Source of the DNA: Myxocyprinus asiaticus
Lineage: Eukaryota > Chordata > Actinopteri > Cypriniformes > Catostomidae
Assembly: GCF_019703515.2 (NCBI RefSeq)
Contig: NC_059356.1
Span: forward strand, 19,993,197 to 20,057,196
DNA: 64,000 nucleotides
Direction: 5' to 3'
Shown here: positions 48,401-61,864 of the stretch, piece after piece
How positions within the stretch are numbered: the first letter of the stretch is position 1
Layout of the letters: each line of letters begins with the position of its first letter
The notes under the pieces: model-generated
The model's input: the letters and a program-made list of their open reading frames with translations, nothing else
Database searches by the model: none
Told to the model about the DNA's origin: nothing
Position numbers and translations under genes: made by a program

Positions 48401-49830
48401 AGGCCAACTGCTGGCATCTGTTCAGGGTTGCAGCTGGAACAAGGAGTGTTTTCTCTTCCCCTTCTCCTCAAAAGACCTCTCTCAGATGTTATGAACTGAA
48501 TCTATATGAGCTTTTCTCCTCCCATATGGAGATGCCACTGTTCTCAAACAATGGGCAGCATGCCAATCATCTTCCACACCTCAGGGGTTGTTTTGACATG
48601 CATCCTTATACTGCCAATGTCTCATTTTGAGGACACCGGTCATGTCCTTACCGTCTTAAAAGAGCTACATGATCTAAAAAATTCAGTTTACAAGCTGGAA
48701 TGGATGTATGCATGTTGTGTAAGCGCAGACGGACTAGTAACAAATGCCACTAGTGTGACATTTATGGCCCTGTCCTAAGAGCCACCGTAAGCCCTTAGGG
48801 TCGTCCTCTGCGTCCAAACTTTGGTGACGTAATGCCGCATAGACTTTGTGAGTATCCTTCAGAATCATAATAAATGACACATGGGGCACCCTCCGATCTC
48901 GTTGAGTTCACAGTTTCGCACAAGCACCGTTTGGGACAGGGCTGCAAGACTTTTATGAAAGCAAGCAAGAACTTCTCGGGAAAGGGAAATAAAGGGATGT
49001 ATTACAGCTATAAGCAAACAGAGCCTTGGATTGTGTGTGATTTAGCTCATACCTGAAAAATCTGCCACTTATTGGACAGTGAGCTTTTTTTTGTTTTTGT
49101 TTTTTCAGTTTGCTTTTCAAAGGTATGTTCATCCTTTTCAATCTGGAGTCGAATCATGTTGTGTGCTACTGACGCTTGAATTGGTTTCTTGATTGCTGCA
49201 TTTGTGATCATTAACGAGGTCTGTTTCTTCAACTGTGCCAATAACCAACAACTTTGTACCTTCTTTGAATTCTCTAAATGTTTTGCATCCTTCAAAATGT
49301 GGACTTTTTCTCATGAGCTCTGTGGCATGAGCAGCCAAATGAGACACCTGTGAACATGAGCCTGACGTCATGGGAGTCCTAATAGTATTTTACTCGTAAA
49401 TGACCACATTAATGATGATGCAGTCTCGGTTTTTATGTCAGCATTCACTCTTAGGAAGTGTCATACTGCTACACTGATGTATATACGGTATATAAAACAA
49501 ATGTTTGCAAGATGGATTTGTAATATCATAATACAAACATTTTCATTTTTAATTACCTTTTTATTTGGATTTCATAGTCCCTGTGGCATATTTGTAGACA
49601 TTTTTAGCAAACACAGAAATGTTTTCTTCCCTTTCATGCAAAAACATGATTTTGGTCTTTTATCGAGAGGTTTTGATATGACTTAAGTGTAGAATTATCC
49701 TTTTTTTTTTTTTTTTTTTTTTTTTGCCAATTACTAAAATATTGTATATGGACAACCTGTGGTTTTGAGCTTGTACTCAGTGTTTTCAGATTAAATTTTA
49801 ACATAACTGATACATGTGTCATTTTTGCTT
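45428..49830 (+). other. ttyh3: Probable ttyh3 3' UTR and downstream flank
   Basis: Sequence directly after the stop is largely unique apart from a diverged MITE (46429-46993). Poly(A)-signal candidates are AATAAA at 46574 (inside the MITE), 48869 and 48988, and ATTAAA near 49791. Vertebrate TTYH3 transcripts have long 3' UTRs, so several kilobases are plausible, but I cannot choose an end from sequence alone. No protein-coding homology is seen. A T run lies at about 49701-49725. Confidence 0.4.
46429..46993. mobile_element. TTAA-family MITE copy 8, diverged
   Basis: atagttacacaaaaatgaaa and attctgtcag at the left and ttcagaacgacatgaaagtc near the right end resemble the family arms. Terminal TTAA is not preserved and the ends are approximate. 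If the 3' UTR is long, this copy is transcribed. Confidence 0.5.
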
Positions 49831-52800
49831 AACAATTATCTTATTCGGCAGAAGTGTCACAGAAACCATTTCAGTTTATATTCTTATCAATATAATATTG
49901 TCAGGCATTTTAATTTTGTGCTAGAACAAACAATTGTGTAGTTATTCACTTGTTTTATGTTGTAATTGTATCAGATATAGCATTTATTCAAAGCAGATAT
50001 GCATATGAAGTCTGTTTGTGGCACTACATTGCATTAGGTAAGTAACATTGGACATTTTCCTTTCTGTTACAGAACTGTAAAATCCTCTCCCAAAGGCTCT
50101 TGCATAATAGCCCATTTCCAGAGCATAGACACTAGAGGGCACCATTGTGTCATACAAGAGATTTTACTGAATATAAAAACACTCAGACCAGGGGTTCCTA
50201 ACCGGTTTCGTTAGCTGAACCCATATGGCATGAATTATTTATTTAAGCACCCCACTGAGATTTAATGTTCTAAATAATTTACAAATTTATTGATTGATTT
50301 ATGGACTGATGAATATTTTAAGTTCCCTGGATAATTTACAGCATTAGCTGAGAGAGAATTTCTTCTATGAAAGCAAAATCAACATTCTAACTGAAATATA
50401 CCCAAATTAATCAACTGAATCAAAATCGGCATTGAATCCATCAAGAGATTGTGATTCGAATCTAATCACAATGGGAAATCTGTATCGATACCCAGCCAAG
50501 ATAATGCGAGTAATGTGTTATAGATTTATCATTTTAACTGTAATATTTTTATTTAATTTGGTATTAACATTTCTATATCAGAAACCCCTACAGTCCCATC
50601 ACAAAATCCCCAAGACTGACTGGTTTCAATCTTGATGCTAATATACAATGTACTGTATATATAGCCTACATATAAAGGTACAGAAACTGATCTGATCAGA
50701 TATGCATTATATTCTTTTGAACATCATACATTCCTTTTGAAACATGGTCATTTGAGTTGGGTAATCAAGGCTGCTGTCCACTTGTAAATGTACATTAGAC
50801 AGATTTTGATCCTTTCAACAAGCTTGAAATGGGATGGTTTGACATCTAGCCAAAGTTTCCTCAGATTTCATTGTTGTTTACATTCCCTGATTGTGGAAAT
50901 GTTTGGAGCTTTGCGTTTTATATTTTTAAAATGTTAACAAAAGACTTCTTGTTCATTTCTGCCAAAAATGTTTTTCTAAGTATGAAGCCAGCCTTGAGGG
51001 TAAATGTATAGTCATGAATCTGTATGTATGTGTGTGTTTGCGTGTAGAGGAAGAGGGTGGGCTTCTGGGAAAACAAAGCGCACCTACAAGCACAAATGGA
51101 GAGATCTCAACACAGAGCACACCCTGCTTGTCTTGTTCCATTGTCTATGAAAATGTAAAGCATCTTTTATTTTATTTATTTTTTTTTATTATTTTTTATT
51201 TTTTTGAGAAGTACACAATCAAATACTCAAATGTGTGAGTGCACATCAAAGTAACAAATTAGCCTAGAGATCCACAAATGTAAAGTCTGTGTGCATTTGT
51301 TACAAGACTCCTTTCCCCTCTAATAGAAAATGGCACAGGCTTATTTTGTAAAAGGGATCGCTAATGAATTTCGGTGCAGCCTAATTTTCTTGGAAATTGA
51401 GTTTGGCCCTATTGTTGGGCTAAAGGAATGCATTGCAAATGCAATAAAATGGTTAAGTGAATGGAAAGCTCCAGTGACCTCCAGTAGGATTTTCTTTTAT
51501 CAGACCAGGCTTGATGCCAGCTAATTTAGTGTGGCTTTCTCTTGTTTTGTGGTTGGTCCTTTTCTGCTATCAGGGACATCTCAAAATAACCTCTTATTTA
51601 TGCACAAATCGATATTTTATCTGATCATGGGTGTAGGTGAGATTTCCTGACTGTTATTATTAGCAAACATCTGCTTGAAAATGACGTGTCACATATGACA
51701 TTTTTGGGAGCTTTTTTCGGCAGATGTCACTGCAGTTTTGATGTCTATCTTTGAGTAAATGGGGAGACTCCCCTCCCCTCAGTAAGAACTAGGGCAGAAA
51801 TGTACTCTACGCAAGTACACAGACAGCAACGCATTGTAAGCGTGCAGTCCACACATCTTTTGGGCCTAATAAGGGCACCTACACTGCAAATCTATTCATT
51901 TCAGAAAGGTGCATTGGAATGACATAGAGGAAAAACCCCAAGGGTTAACAAAAGCGGCACTCTCCCTGCATCCAGAAGTTGATAATTTTTGCTGCAACAC
52001 ACTAACATAGGCATCCATGGAGCAATAAAAATTTCAGAGAGGCAGGTCCAGTTGTGCTTTCGGAAATTGCTTTCAGCTCTTTCCAAACCCTCAAAACACA
52101 TCCGTCAAGTGCTCCTTCAGAGCTTTTTCCTTCAGTGTGTAAGCGCCTTAACACTATATTCTCATGGGCAAGATTTTGAGTCATGGTGACAGGGCAAGTT
52201 GCTAAGAGCCATTCCTTACACCCCAGTGGCTCTTTAACAGTTCTCCACCAGCAGGGCGTAGCAGGCCACTTTGGAATGGCTCAAACCCGTTGTCCCTTTA
52301 TTGGAGGGCAGTGTGGATAACCAGCCATTCCTCCACTGCAGTCCTTGACTATAAGTTAACTTCTCAAACTCCACCCCTCTGCTCTTCTCTAATGCACCCA
52401 CCATTCAAAAACATATAAAGCTGCTTATTCTGAGCATTACACCCTTTTATTACCCATTTTGACAGGTCTTTTTCTCCCACTGTTGCGATTTATATACCAG
52501 TCCTCTTTTCCACCACAGCACAGAGACAAGGGGAAGTTAACAAGGACTAAGCCCACATTAGTGCACCACGCTGCCCCTCAATACCCCAGAATTCCTCAAG
52601 AAAAAAATAATAGCAGGAAGACTGCCTCTACATGAAACAGTGCTGTGCTAAAGTGCAAGACAGTTGGGTTCAAAGATAAAATGAGTAATTTCTTTAAAAG
52701 GAAGTTCTGTCTATTTGTGTTCTTTAAAAAATAAATGTGAAAACTGAAACCTTTTGGAGAGAAGCAGTTAAGTTGTTATTTTACTCACCCACATTTGCAT

Positions 52801-55800
52801 GAGGTTAAGCAATCCGGTGGATTTTGTGCTCAACAGAACATTTTAGAATATTGAGGACAAGAAACTGGCAAAGAAACTGTATAAAAAAAATAAAATAAAT
52901 AATAAAAAAAGAACGGTTACTTTTTGTGCTTAACATAATTTGAATAATATTTTATTTTAAAAAGTATATGTACTGTCTTGTAGTATGGGTTTTCACCATA
53001 AAGGATAAGGTAATTCATTGTTACAAAAAAATAATTGACTTTATTTTGCTGTAAAATTGCATGTATTGTCTTGTGAAGTCTAATTAAATTTTTAATCAAA
53101 TATAGTAAGTTCACTTTCAGTTAATCAAACTTTTGATAACATTTTTACATAATTTTTTCATTAAAATTATGATTTTTTGTATTTTTGTATTTGTTTGTAT
53201 TTTTTTTACAGCAAATATAGAATACATTTTCTAACGGTAAGTGGCTGCACATTATTTATCTACATTTAAGATATGCATTATTAGTTGACAATACTCATTT
53301 TTTTTAATTATAAAAGCTCAATTATATTGTGTAAATCCAACATAATACAATAATGCTTATTCTACTTAATTAAATATGTCCAGGAGCCTTCATGCAATAT
53401 TTTAAGGTTAAACCAGTTTTCTTCATCGTTAGTGCATAGTCCAGCTGTAACTAATCATAAAGGGTAATTTGTTAGTTTCAATAACTTATACTCTTCTTTC
53501 GGATACTATTGAAGCTATAATTTCTGATCTTCTATATTGACCACAAGTATACGGAACTATATTGTTCAGAACAAGGTTTACATTAGTAAGAAGAAACACT
53601 TTTCTCTATGATGGCAACTTCAAAGAAAACACTATAATTAAACACAAAACAGCATGGGTAACTCTAAATAGAACTTTAAACACAAATACAACCCTTATTA
53701 AATTACGCTCCACATAAACCTGGTGCAAGAGCCTGTGGCCAGTATAGCAGAAAAAACTCAAACATTTTCTGATTAACTTTAACTAATTGAAAAGTCTGTT
53801 AAAAATTATGAGAGTTTATTTAAAAACATTGTATTCTTATTCAATAAAAAGAGCTAAATTTGATAACATTCAGTTTACTAAGGGCCAAATTCCTTCATTT
53901 TTATAATTTCTTTCAGAATGCTGTTTAATCTAGTAAATGTGAACATACATGTATTAGGTAAGGATGGTGACTGTCTGATCCCTGAGGATAATTTGCATAT
54001 TTAACAGATTTGCTGCATATTTGCATTCTGTTTTGCATTGAAGGGAATCACCAACAGACCACTTTCCCTTGAGACTGATTCATACATACAGTCAACCCAG
54101 CCTCAGGAGAGCCAGATTTTCCAGTCACATCCACACATTTCATGCCAGTAGACAACTGACATGTGTTTAGTAAAATGCCATTTCTATGTGTCTAAACCTG
54201 TTGTTTAGAGTTGTGTATTGTCATACAGTATATTATTTATATGCAAAAATATGAAGTGAAAATGCAACAATAATTCCAGCATTATCAGATTTCTGTTGCT
54301 GATCCACATTTCCTTTTTGTTTATTTTGAAAATAATGAACTAATTTTCCTTTTTCTCAATGTTCCTTTTCATTTAGTTCAACCTTTGCCAATAATGAAGT
54401 GTGGAAGCACTGTTCAGTATCACCACCAACACTATAATTGTCAGATCCAGATCTAACGTTCTCAAAATATGATGTGCAAATGTTTCTATGACAGGTAAAT
54501 CCCAACATTAGTTGTTGGATTCTGTTGTGGACACGGAACTTACAGTAAAAGGTTAGGGCCCTTAACAATCATATGTGATTCCCCAAATACATTTCAGTTT
54601 GCCAGCAGTTCACATGTGAATGTATGCAGACATATTCCAGGAACTGAACAATGTACAACGACATAAAGCTTATCCTTCCTATCAACAGAACATGATTACC
54701 TCTGGATTTTATTTCTAATGTTGTAATACCATGAAATGTGAAACTCCACCTTGAACCTTAGATCATTGGGATTTTTATTTTGGTCAGTTGTTGCTTTTCT
54801 ATCCAGGTAAGTACATGAAGGCTGCTCTGGGAATTAAGACCAATATTAATAGTGAAGGTTTCCTTAGCAAGCAATGTTCAAACTTTTTTGTTGTGGAATC
54901 TGTGGTATTTAGTGGCTTTTCTGAGAGAATGAATATCTGAATACTTATCAATAGACTGTATAACTAACCTCCCTCCAATGTTGCAGCAAGGTTGCTTTTA
55001 GGTAAAATGAGCATCTGCATACTGCAGGACATTATCATGACACCAGTGACTAGCACCCTGTTTCCAGAGAACTCTTTTTAGAGGCTCCAATTAACAGCCA
55101 GCAAGTGAGCGTTCCCAGCACCTCGGCAATTCTCCAGGCCTCCCAGCCACTGGCCGGATTTGTAATCCCCATGAACATGTGCTCAAAGTAACTGAGTGAC
55201 TATCTTCTAATCCGGCTATCACATAACCTCAGCCAAGGCTTTACCTCACACAGCAAAAATGTCTGTTTCAGGGATTCTCATGGAGGGTTATCAAGTTGAA
55301 ATGTAACTGCCTGCTGAGCGATGTCTCCAGGGTTTCCTGAGAATTAAACATTCAATTGTTCAGCGGTTCATTTGTCAGTAATTTGGATTTGAACAAATCC
55401 CCAACCTTAAGCATTAAACTTTGGTGCGTAACTTGATGCACTGTGCATACGAACACCTTAAATAGTGTGGCTTATTGAGGAGAGGTGTGCTATTACCAAT
55501 GTAATAATTTGTACAAGATGGTGTAATCGTAAAATATTGTATGACTTGGCTTGTACGAAAAGGTAAGACTTTTATTCCCTTAGAGACCAACTAATCAACA
55601 AACAGAATTCCAAATCGATACAATACAAGCATTACATTTTAGCTAGCCTCCTATCCAACACAGTGAATACAACTTGAAATGTGCTTCCCTCGTCTCGTTC
55701 CAAACCCCAAAGTTTTCTTTCTTCCGTGTCACACAAAAGTTTTCCTATTAAAATCATGGTTAGGTTTAGAGTTTGAGTAAGGAGCAGTTAAACTTAGGAA

Positions 55801-57287
55801 AAATCCTAATAACATTGTTCATTGGCTTGTTTATTTTTCTCAATGGGAGTAAATATGTTTTGTACGAGCCAACTCGTGCTAATTATAATGACTTGTCATT
55901 AGACCAAGTTGGCCTTACTTTTCTGAGCAATCTGACATGATTTTGCCTGACAAATGATAAAATGGGTGAAAAAACCCATAGACAAACTGAAGGAGTAACC
56001 TCAGTTGTGCATGGGCAAGCACCACTGACATTTTCTTTAAAGATTGTAAAAAACTAGTTTAGAAGTGGTGGCTACACTATAGTGAAAGGTCTCTGCATAA
56101 CTATTCTCTGAAAAGAGCTATTTCTGTAGAATCCGCAGGAAGACCATCTGATCACTGTCATACAGAAACTTTCACAATGAGTTTGTGAGCACTTTAGTTC
56201 ATTGGATGCAGTTTTCTTACCTTTGAAAGAACGTTGAACTTTTGACAGTCAGACAGTGTCAGTTGAGGTTCAATATGAATACAATTTGAATGTAAAGGAA
56301 ACAAAAACTACAGTCCGTTTACTGCTTTGATGTGTTTCAACAGTTCAAAAGGTTTAGTATACAAGATATGAGGACACAAGGCCCTCTGACTCTGAAAAAA
56401 ATGTAGACATCTTTTTTCCAAGGAACAACGGTTGTTATGCTCATGCAGCCATGTGTTTGTCTCACAAACCATGTGGTTTGTGGCCTAATGTTTTTGCTTT
56501 TGACAAAAATCTTGTGTTTTTGTGGGGTTCTCTGAGGTGAAACTGGCACTGCAAAACCCATCAAGGTCAACAAGTGTCAAAGAGAGTGATCTGTCATGTT
56601 TTAATCCAAGACTCTGTTATAGATGTGGTCTTCTTAAAGATGTTTTAAAACTTGAGAGTCATTTTCCAGTCTCAGACAGAGCTCAGACATTGTGTGGTCT
56701 GACTGTATTTCACACATCGTTGCAGAAGCCGTCAAAACAGACGTCAAGGCCTTAATTACAAATGAGATCATGGCACGAGGATGAGAACAGAAATGGATTC
56801 CATTTCTAAAACTTAGTTCTCTGTAATGTTTGTCATACCAGCCAGCTAAGTGGATAGCAGACTCATTAGTAAGCCCCACAGGTTGATAAATGGCTTGTAC
56901 AGTATGTGTGGGTGTAGCTTACACACATGTAATCCTTATTATGATTCTGAGCTCATAGGTGAGTAGTGTAATGTCATAAATGACTATGTTTCAGTTATGC
57001 TACAGACAGGTTTGTTTATATGCTACACTAGTGATGTAATGTTTGGGGTGTTTTGTGTATGCATGGGTTGCTTTTAACTGATAACTGATATCTCAATATT
57101 ATCATATTTCGGCAGTTATCTCTGCTTCAGGCATCTGTCAAAGCACAGTACAGTACTCTGGCTGGCTGCCCTGTACAGAGTGCTTTGCATAATTCAATCG
57201 TCTGACTATTAAATTTAAATGTAGTAGTCTCACACCTAATTTCTGAGGGGCACCAGTGGCAATCTTGACTCACTTGGTGCCCGAGAT
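49831..57287. other. Region without recognised genes
   Basis: A hAT-like left end (caggggttcctaaccgg) lies at 50189-50350 without a matching right end. The stretch 55020-55250 is unusually GC-rich and free of repeats for this window (see findings). TA-rich simple sequence is at 52860-53220. No coding exon of a neighbouring gene was identified on either strand. Confidence 0.45.
50189..50350. mobile_element. hAT-like fragment (left end only)
   Basis: caggggttcctaaccggttt followed by cgttagctgaaccca resembles the start of the element at 5355 (cagtggtcctcaactggttt then cg). No inverted right end was found, so this is a truncated copy. The end is approximate. Confidence 0.5.
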
Positions 57288-57800
57288 CAGGGGTTTTCAA
57301 ACTGGGGTCCAGGGGCCGCAATGGGGTGCTAGGGGTCAGTGAAAAAAAATGTAATAAAGTACGTGTAAAAACACATTGGAAATCCTGAAATTAATCATGA
57401 TTATTTTATTCAACTGACATCCATAGTTTTTTACTAAATAATTAAAATATACTGTAGGTTTGTGAGGAAAACAATATTTCTTGAACCTTTAGCTGTCATC
57501 TTTAACTTGCTCATTGGGGGTTGTTAGGCCATGGATATAAGATGGGAAAAAAGGATACACTGTAAATGTAATACAAAATAAATATTTTTGGAGATAATAT
57601 TTTACAGAAAGTACTTTAATAATTTTTGCCTTTAATACAATGACAATAGAAAAGCGAATTATTTAATTCTGCTAACATGTTGTCTTTGTAATACCCCACT
57701 TTTTTCTAACAGTAAAATTGGGCCTTTACGTACAGTATATAGCTGACTTTATATTTTAGGATGGGGGGGTGCTTGACTTCAAAAAGTTTAAAAACCCCTG
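57288..57800. mobile_element. hAT-like MITE
   Basis: The left end caggggttttcaaactgggg and right end gtttaaaaacccctg are inverted repeats of hAT type (CAGGGGTTTTCAAA). Flanking 8-mers cccgagat and ctctagac match at 5 of 8, a possible decayed duplication. At 513 bp it has no open frame of note. Confidence 0.75.
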
Positions 57801-57814
57801 CTCTAGACGACCGA

Positions 57815-58102
57815 AGGCAAAGTATACTTAGTTTTCCCACATGCTGTTCCATGGGCTTTCAAAGTATGCTCCTCTGTATGTGAGTTTTCTTTATCTACAT
57901 GTTCAACGCATGTGCACTACAATTTGTGATACTCTTTTAGCACAATTTAGCAAAGATTTACATGCACAGACATGGACTATGTAAAAACAAAACTGGGCTG
58001 CACGCAGACAGTACGTGAATACTATGCTGATCACAAAATTTGCACCACGCTCACTGGGCGCGATGTAGCGGCACGTGGAAAACCAACATATACTTTGGCC
58101 TT
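57815..58102. mobile_element. CG-rich inverted-repeat element, diverged second copy
   Basis: The left aaggcaaagtatacttagtt and right caacatatactttggcctt are inverted and match the ends at 41123-41598. The interior keeps acgcatgtgcactacaattt and gatactcttttagcac. Confidence 0.62.
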
Positions 58103-58319
58103 CAGCAGTTCTGTAGATGAGTTTAAGAAAAGTTAGTCTAGTGGTGACATTTTCACCCTCAGAGACCCAAGCATAGAGACTGATGATGTATTTTCTGTTT
58201 ATCCTCCTTAAACATGTTTTTAGGATGCCACTGATTATAAAACAAATATATATATTATTATGTTTGTTTTGGCATTCAATTTGTTTGACTTCAGAAAACT
58301 ATGGCAGTTTATTTGGTGT

Positions 58320-58344
58320 GGGGGGGGGGGGGGGGGGGGGGGGG
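58320..58344. repeat. Uninterrupted run of 25 G
   Basis: Twenty-five consecutive guanines follow ttatttggtgt and are followed by tggga. Its exact length is likely unreliable in any assembly. Confidence 0.95.
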
Positions 58345-59596
58345 TGGGATCTTGACTTTTAAGCACATTTTGCTTTGAGGTGATTGTTTTATGACTCTTT
58401 TTTCCTACCAAAAATGTTGTTGGGATACAGTTCAGAGTGTCAGCTAATTTTATGCTTTTTTACTATTATAATTTTAAAAACAGGTAATGTTTAATTAATT
58501 GCTGTAAACAAATGTTGCAATTTTGCTATGCTATGCTCTAAGGATTATGCCTACAAGATGACCCAGGTTCAAATACCGGACTTCCACATTTTTTTTTAAC
58601 AAACCAAGAGAAACTGTATCTAAATTTGAAATCCAGTAATCACTATACATTGTATTGACATTTTAATAATAGCTACTTTTATGCTACACAGGAACAAAGT
58701 CATACAAGTTTGGAGTAACACTAGGGTGAGTAGATGATGACAGAATAATCAGTTTCAAGCGAATAGAAAACTAATAATAAAATACCAAAAAATATTTTGG
58801 AAGTATCATTTAAAATCAACTTGGCTCAACAATCTGAACAGGCTGAATGCTACTGATGGTAGTCATGCAACAAGAAAAAAAAGGGATTGGACTGCCTGAA
58901 AGACAAGCTTGGTATGGCATTTGAGACATACCAAAGGAGTACACTTCAAATTAGTACCCATAATCATAGGCTTGGTTTGTCTCTGTACAGTGGGAGAGGA
59001 TACATATGTGTCTGATGCTTCGTCTACTGCAGACATGGCTTCTGACATCTGCAGCCACATAAGACATATGGACTGTGTGAAACCTTTAAAGCGGGAGGAA
59101 GAAATATGATTCGGACTCACTGAGGAAGTCTTTTCAGCACAGTGGTTGATTCTGGGGCGATCCGTGTCTCAGACTTACCCTAAAGAATGTAGAAATCCCC
59201 TCGCTGCCCTCAAACTCATGGGAAAAGCTGCAGTCATGGCTTAAGAATATAAACTCTCACACCATTAAAACAGGCACAGATGTGACTTAATAAAAACATG
59301 ATTATTTTTGTAATAAGATCCTTTTGATCTGAATGGAATGAGAAAAAATGATGATTTAAAAATATATTACATAGTGTCGTTGGAGCGTGGAATTAATTAT
59401 TGTGGTCGCCGTCTCAAAATATGACATGAGTAAGCCTGTTATTAGTGTTGAGGAATAGAAGAATTAGAAACTAGAAAAAAATAACAGTTAAAACATTTCT
59501 GTTTTTGACCTCACATCTCTGTTGAGGGACTCTTTGGATCAATTTATGCATTAGGAAAACTTGTTTTGTTTCAGAATAAAGAAAAAATTAAATTCG

Positions 59597-59790
59597 GGTA
59601 ACACTTTACAATAAGATTGTATATGTTAACATAGTTAAGGCATTAGATATCATAAACTAACAATGAAGAATAATGTTTACAGCATTTATTAACATTATAT
59701 ACAACATTTTAGTTGATATTGATCATTGTTAGATCATAATGCTTATCCTAGCTAATTTTAATGCACATAACCTTATTGTAAAGAGTTATC
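59597..59790. mobile_element. Short MITE with ggtaacactttacaataag termini
   Basis: Left ggtaacactttacaataag and right cttattgtaaagagttatc are inverted repeats. The 194-bp AT-rich interior lacks coding capacity. Related to the longer element at 36549-36864. Confidence 0.75.
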
Positions 59791-60326
59791 TACTGTAAAT
59801 TGGATTTCTGAGCTCAGATCATTTCCACAGCATGCAATACTGATTATGATTCTGAATGTTTTATTCTTGTTTTATTTTTTTCCTGTATATTTTTCTCAAT
59901 AAAACCAGACAATCCGTGCAGCCGTGTCCAAGCACATTTGATTATCAGTAGTAAATATTCAAGACCACAGATGCCGTAACTATTTAGTGTGTTGATAGGT
60001 CTGGTAGTGAGGAAATGTGGTTTCCCATGGCCATTGTTGTAGAATAATAAATTACGTGTGAGTGAGACTAAACTTTGTAAGTGTGCTTCATTAATACAGC
60101 AAGCAACTCACAACGGGTCAGTGCCAGCATTTGTAACCACAAGGGGCTGAATTTGTTTTGCTTACATGTTTCAGCAACAGTTCACAGCAGTTTTGACAGA
60201 GTAGGAGACACTGAACCATAAACCTCTGCGGTCTGGAAATGATTTTACTCTTAAATGATTGATGCAATTCGTCTGTGCTGTGCTACAGTAAGTGTGTCCT
60301 TATCCCTGTTTGTGCTAGATGTTTAA

Positions 60327-60988
60327 ACGGATAGTCCACCCCAAAATGAAAATATTGTCATCATTTACTCACCCTATCTTGTTCCAAACCTGTATGGCCT
60401 TTTTTCTTTCTTGAAAACCAAAAGAAGTTTTGCCTCAGCCTCACTATTCACTATCATTGTGAGGTTTACATTTCCTAACATTTCCTTTTGTGTTCCGCAA
60501 AAGAAAGAAAGTCATATGGGTTTGGAACAGAGATAGAAATTTATGGGGGCTCGGGCAAAAATGTCACCAAAACTGCCAACATAATTCAAAATGTGGGTGC
60601 AAAAACTTTTTTTTTTATTGAAAAGTATTATTTATTTGTAACATCTCATAGAGTTCTTGATATTTTAGAATGCGTATTATGGCAAAAAAATATATAAATT
60701 GATGATGATTCTTAGGGTAAGAGCCGAGGTAATACATTCTCAATCTTTAGAATTTGTATTAATGACTCGATTCAGTTTAAGTATTTGAAGGGATCAGATG
60801 AGATACAGTTTGTTTTAAATGGTCAGAAAAAGCCCTCTTAAAGTAAAAAAAAAAAAAAGCCCCTGAAAATCAAATCCAAGGGGCAAATATTGCCCCTTAA
60901 TCTAAAATTTAATTTCAGACACTGGTTTGAAACAACATGAGGGTGAGTAAAGAATGACAGAATTTTTATTTTTGGGTGAACTACCCTA
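60327..60988. mobile_element. TTAA-family MITE copy 9
   Basis: TTAA (60323-60326) precedes acggatagtccaccccaaaa and gtcatcatttactcacccta. The right arm reads gagggtgagtaaagaatgac and tttttgggtgaactacccta. Between about 60530 and 60930 it contains sequence not shared with other copies, including ttatgggggctcgggcaaaa, which may be an insertion. Confidence 0.7.
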
Positions 60989-61058
60989 GAATGCATATGT
61001 GGTTCAAATACTGCACATCTGTGTACTTTTTGACAAATGTTCATAAGTTACTCATATA

Positions 61059-61257
61059 CACTTACCGACCACTTTATTAGGAACACTATGGTCACCGAGA
61101 GACCATTTCAAAATACTGAGATCACATTTTTTTGTGAACATTAATTGAAGTTCCTGAACTGTATCTGCCTGATTTAATGCATTGCACTGCTGCCACACGA
61201 TTGGCTGAATAGATAATCGCATGAATATTTAGGTGTACAGATGTACCTTATAAAGTG
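61059..61257. mobile_element. Internally deleted Tc1/mariner MITE
   Basis: cacttaccgaccactttatt at the left and gtaccttataaagtgc at the right match the termini of the fold-back element at 31060-32140. Only the terminal regions (including cacacgattggctgaatag) remain, and all transposase sequence is gone. About 200 bp. Confidence 0.75.
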
Positions 61258-61864
61258 CTTAACACTGGTATTACACTTGAAATATATTTATTGTTTTCAT
61301 TTTCCATTTGTTATGTAAATACTTGTTAAATACTATGTTCACATTCATATTTATTTGTAGTCTGAAAGTTGTCATTCAGCCGATGCTTTTATCCAAAGTG
61401 CATGACATTTTAGTACAGGGACAGCGCCCAACCTGAGTTTAAATGTCTACTTCACAGCAAGAGCGCATTGATATTTGCTCAAGGACCACTTCTTAGTGTT
61501 TTTAAACCTGAAACGTTTCTTTATTCAGTACGCCTTACCACTCCAAACATCAAATGTACTATAGCTACATAGAGTAATATAGAAATATAGTGAAATTCGG
61601 CAATATAGAATACATTAGGTTTCGATTTTAAACGTTTATAATTAGACTTTAGGTAAAAAGCATTTCATCCTAGTCTGTTGTACTTGTATGTGTTTGTGTG
61701 GGTAGAGTTGTTGAGACAAACTTGGAACATGGAAATTGGAATGTCTTTTTACTACACTGTCACCCAAAAGTTACTACTTAATTTTCAATGTGTGTGAAAC
61801 TCTTCAGATATATATATATTGTTAATAAATTCTGAAGAGTTGTGTGTGTGTATATATATATACA

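Noticed and set aside
58540..58600. ggttcaaataccgg, a B-box-like word
   Set aside because: No A-box at the right distance, no SINE body or target duplication recognised.
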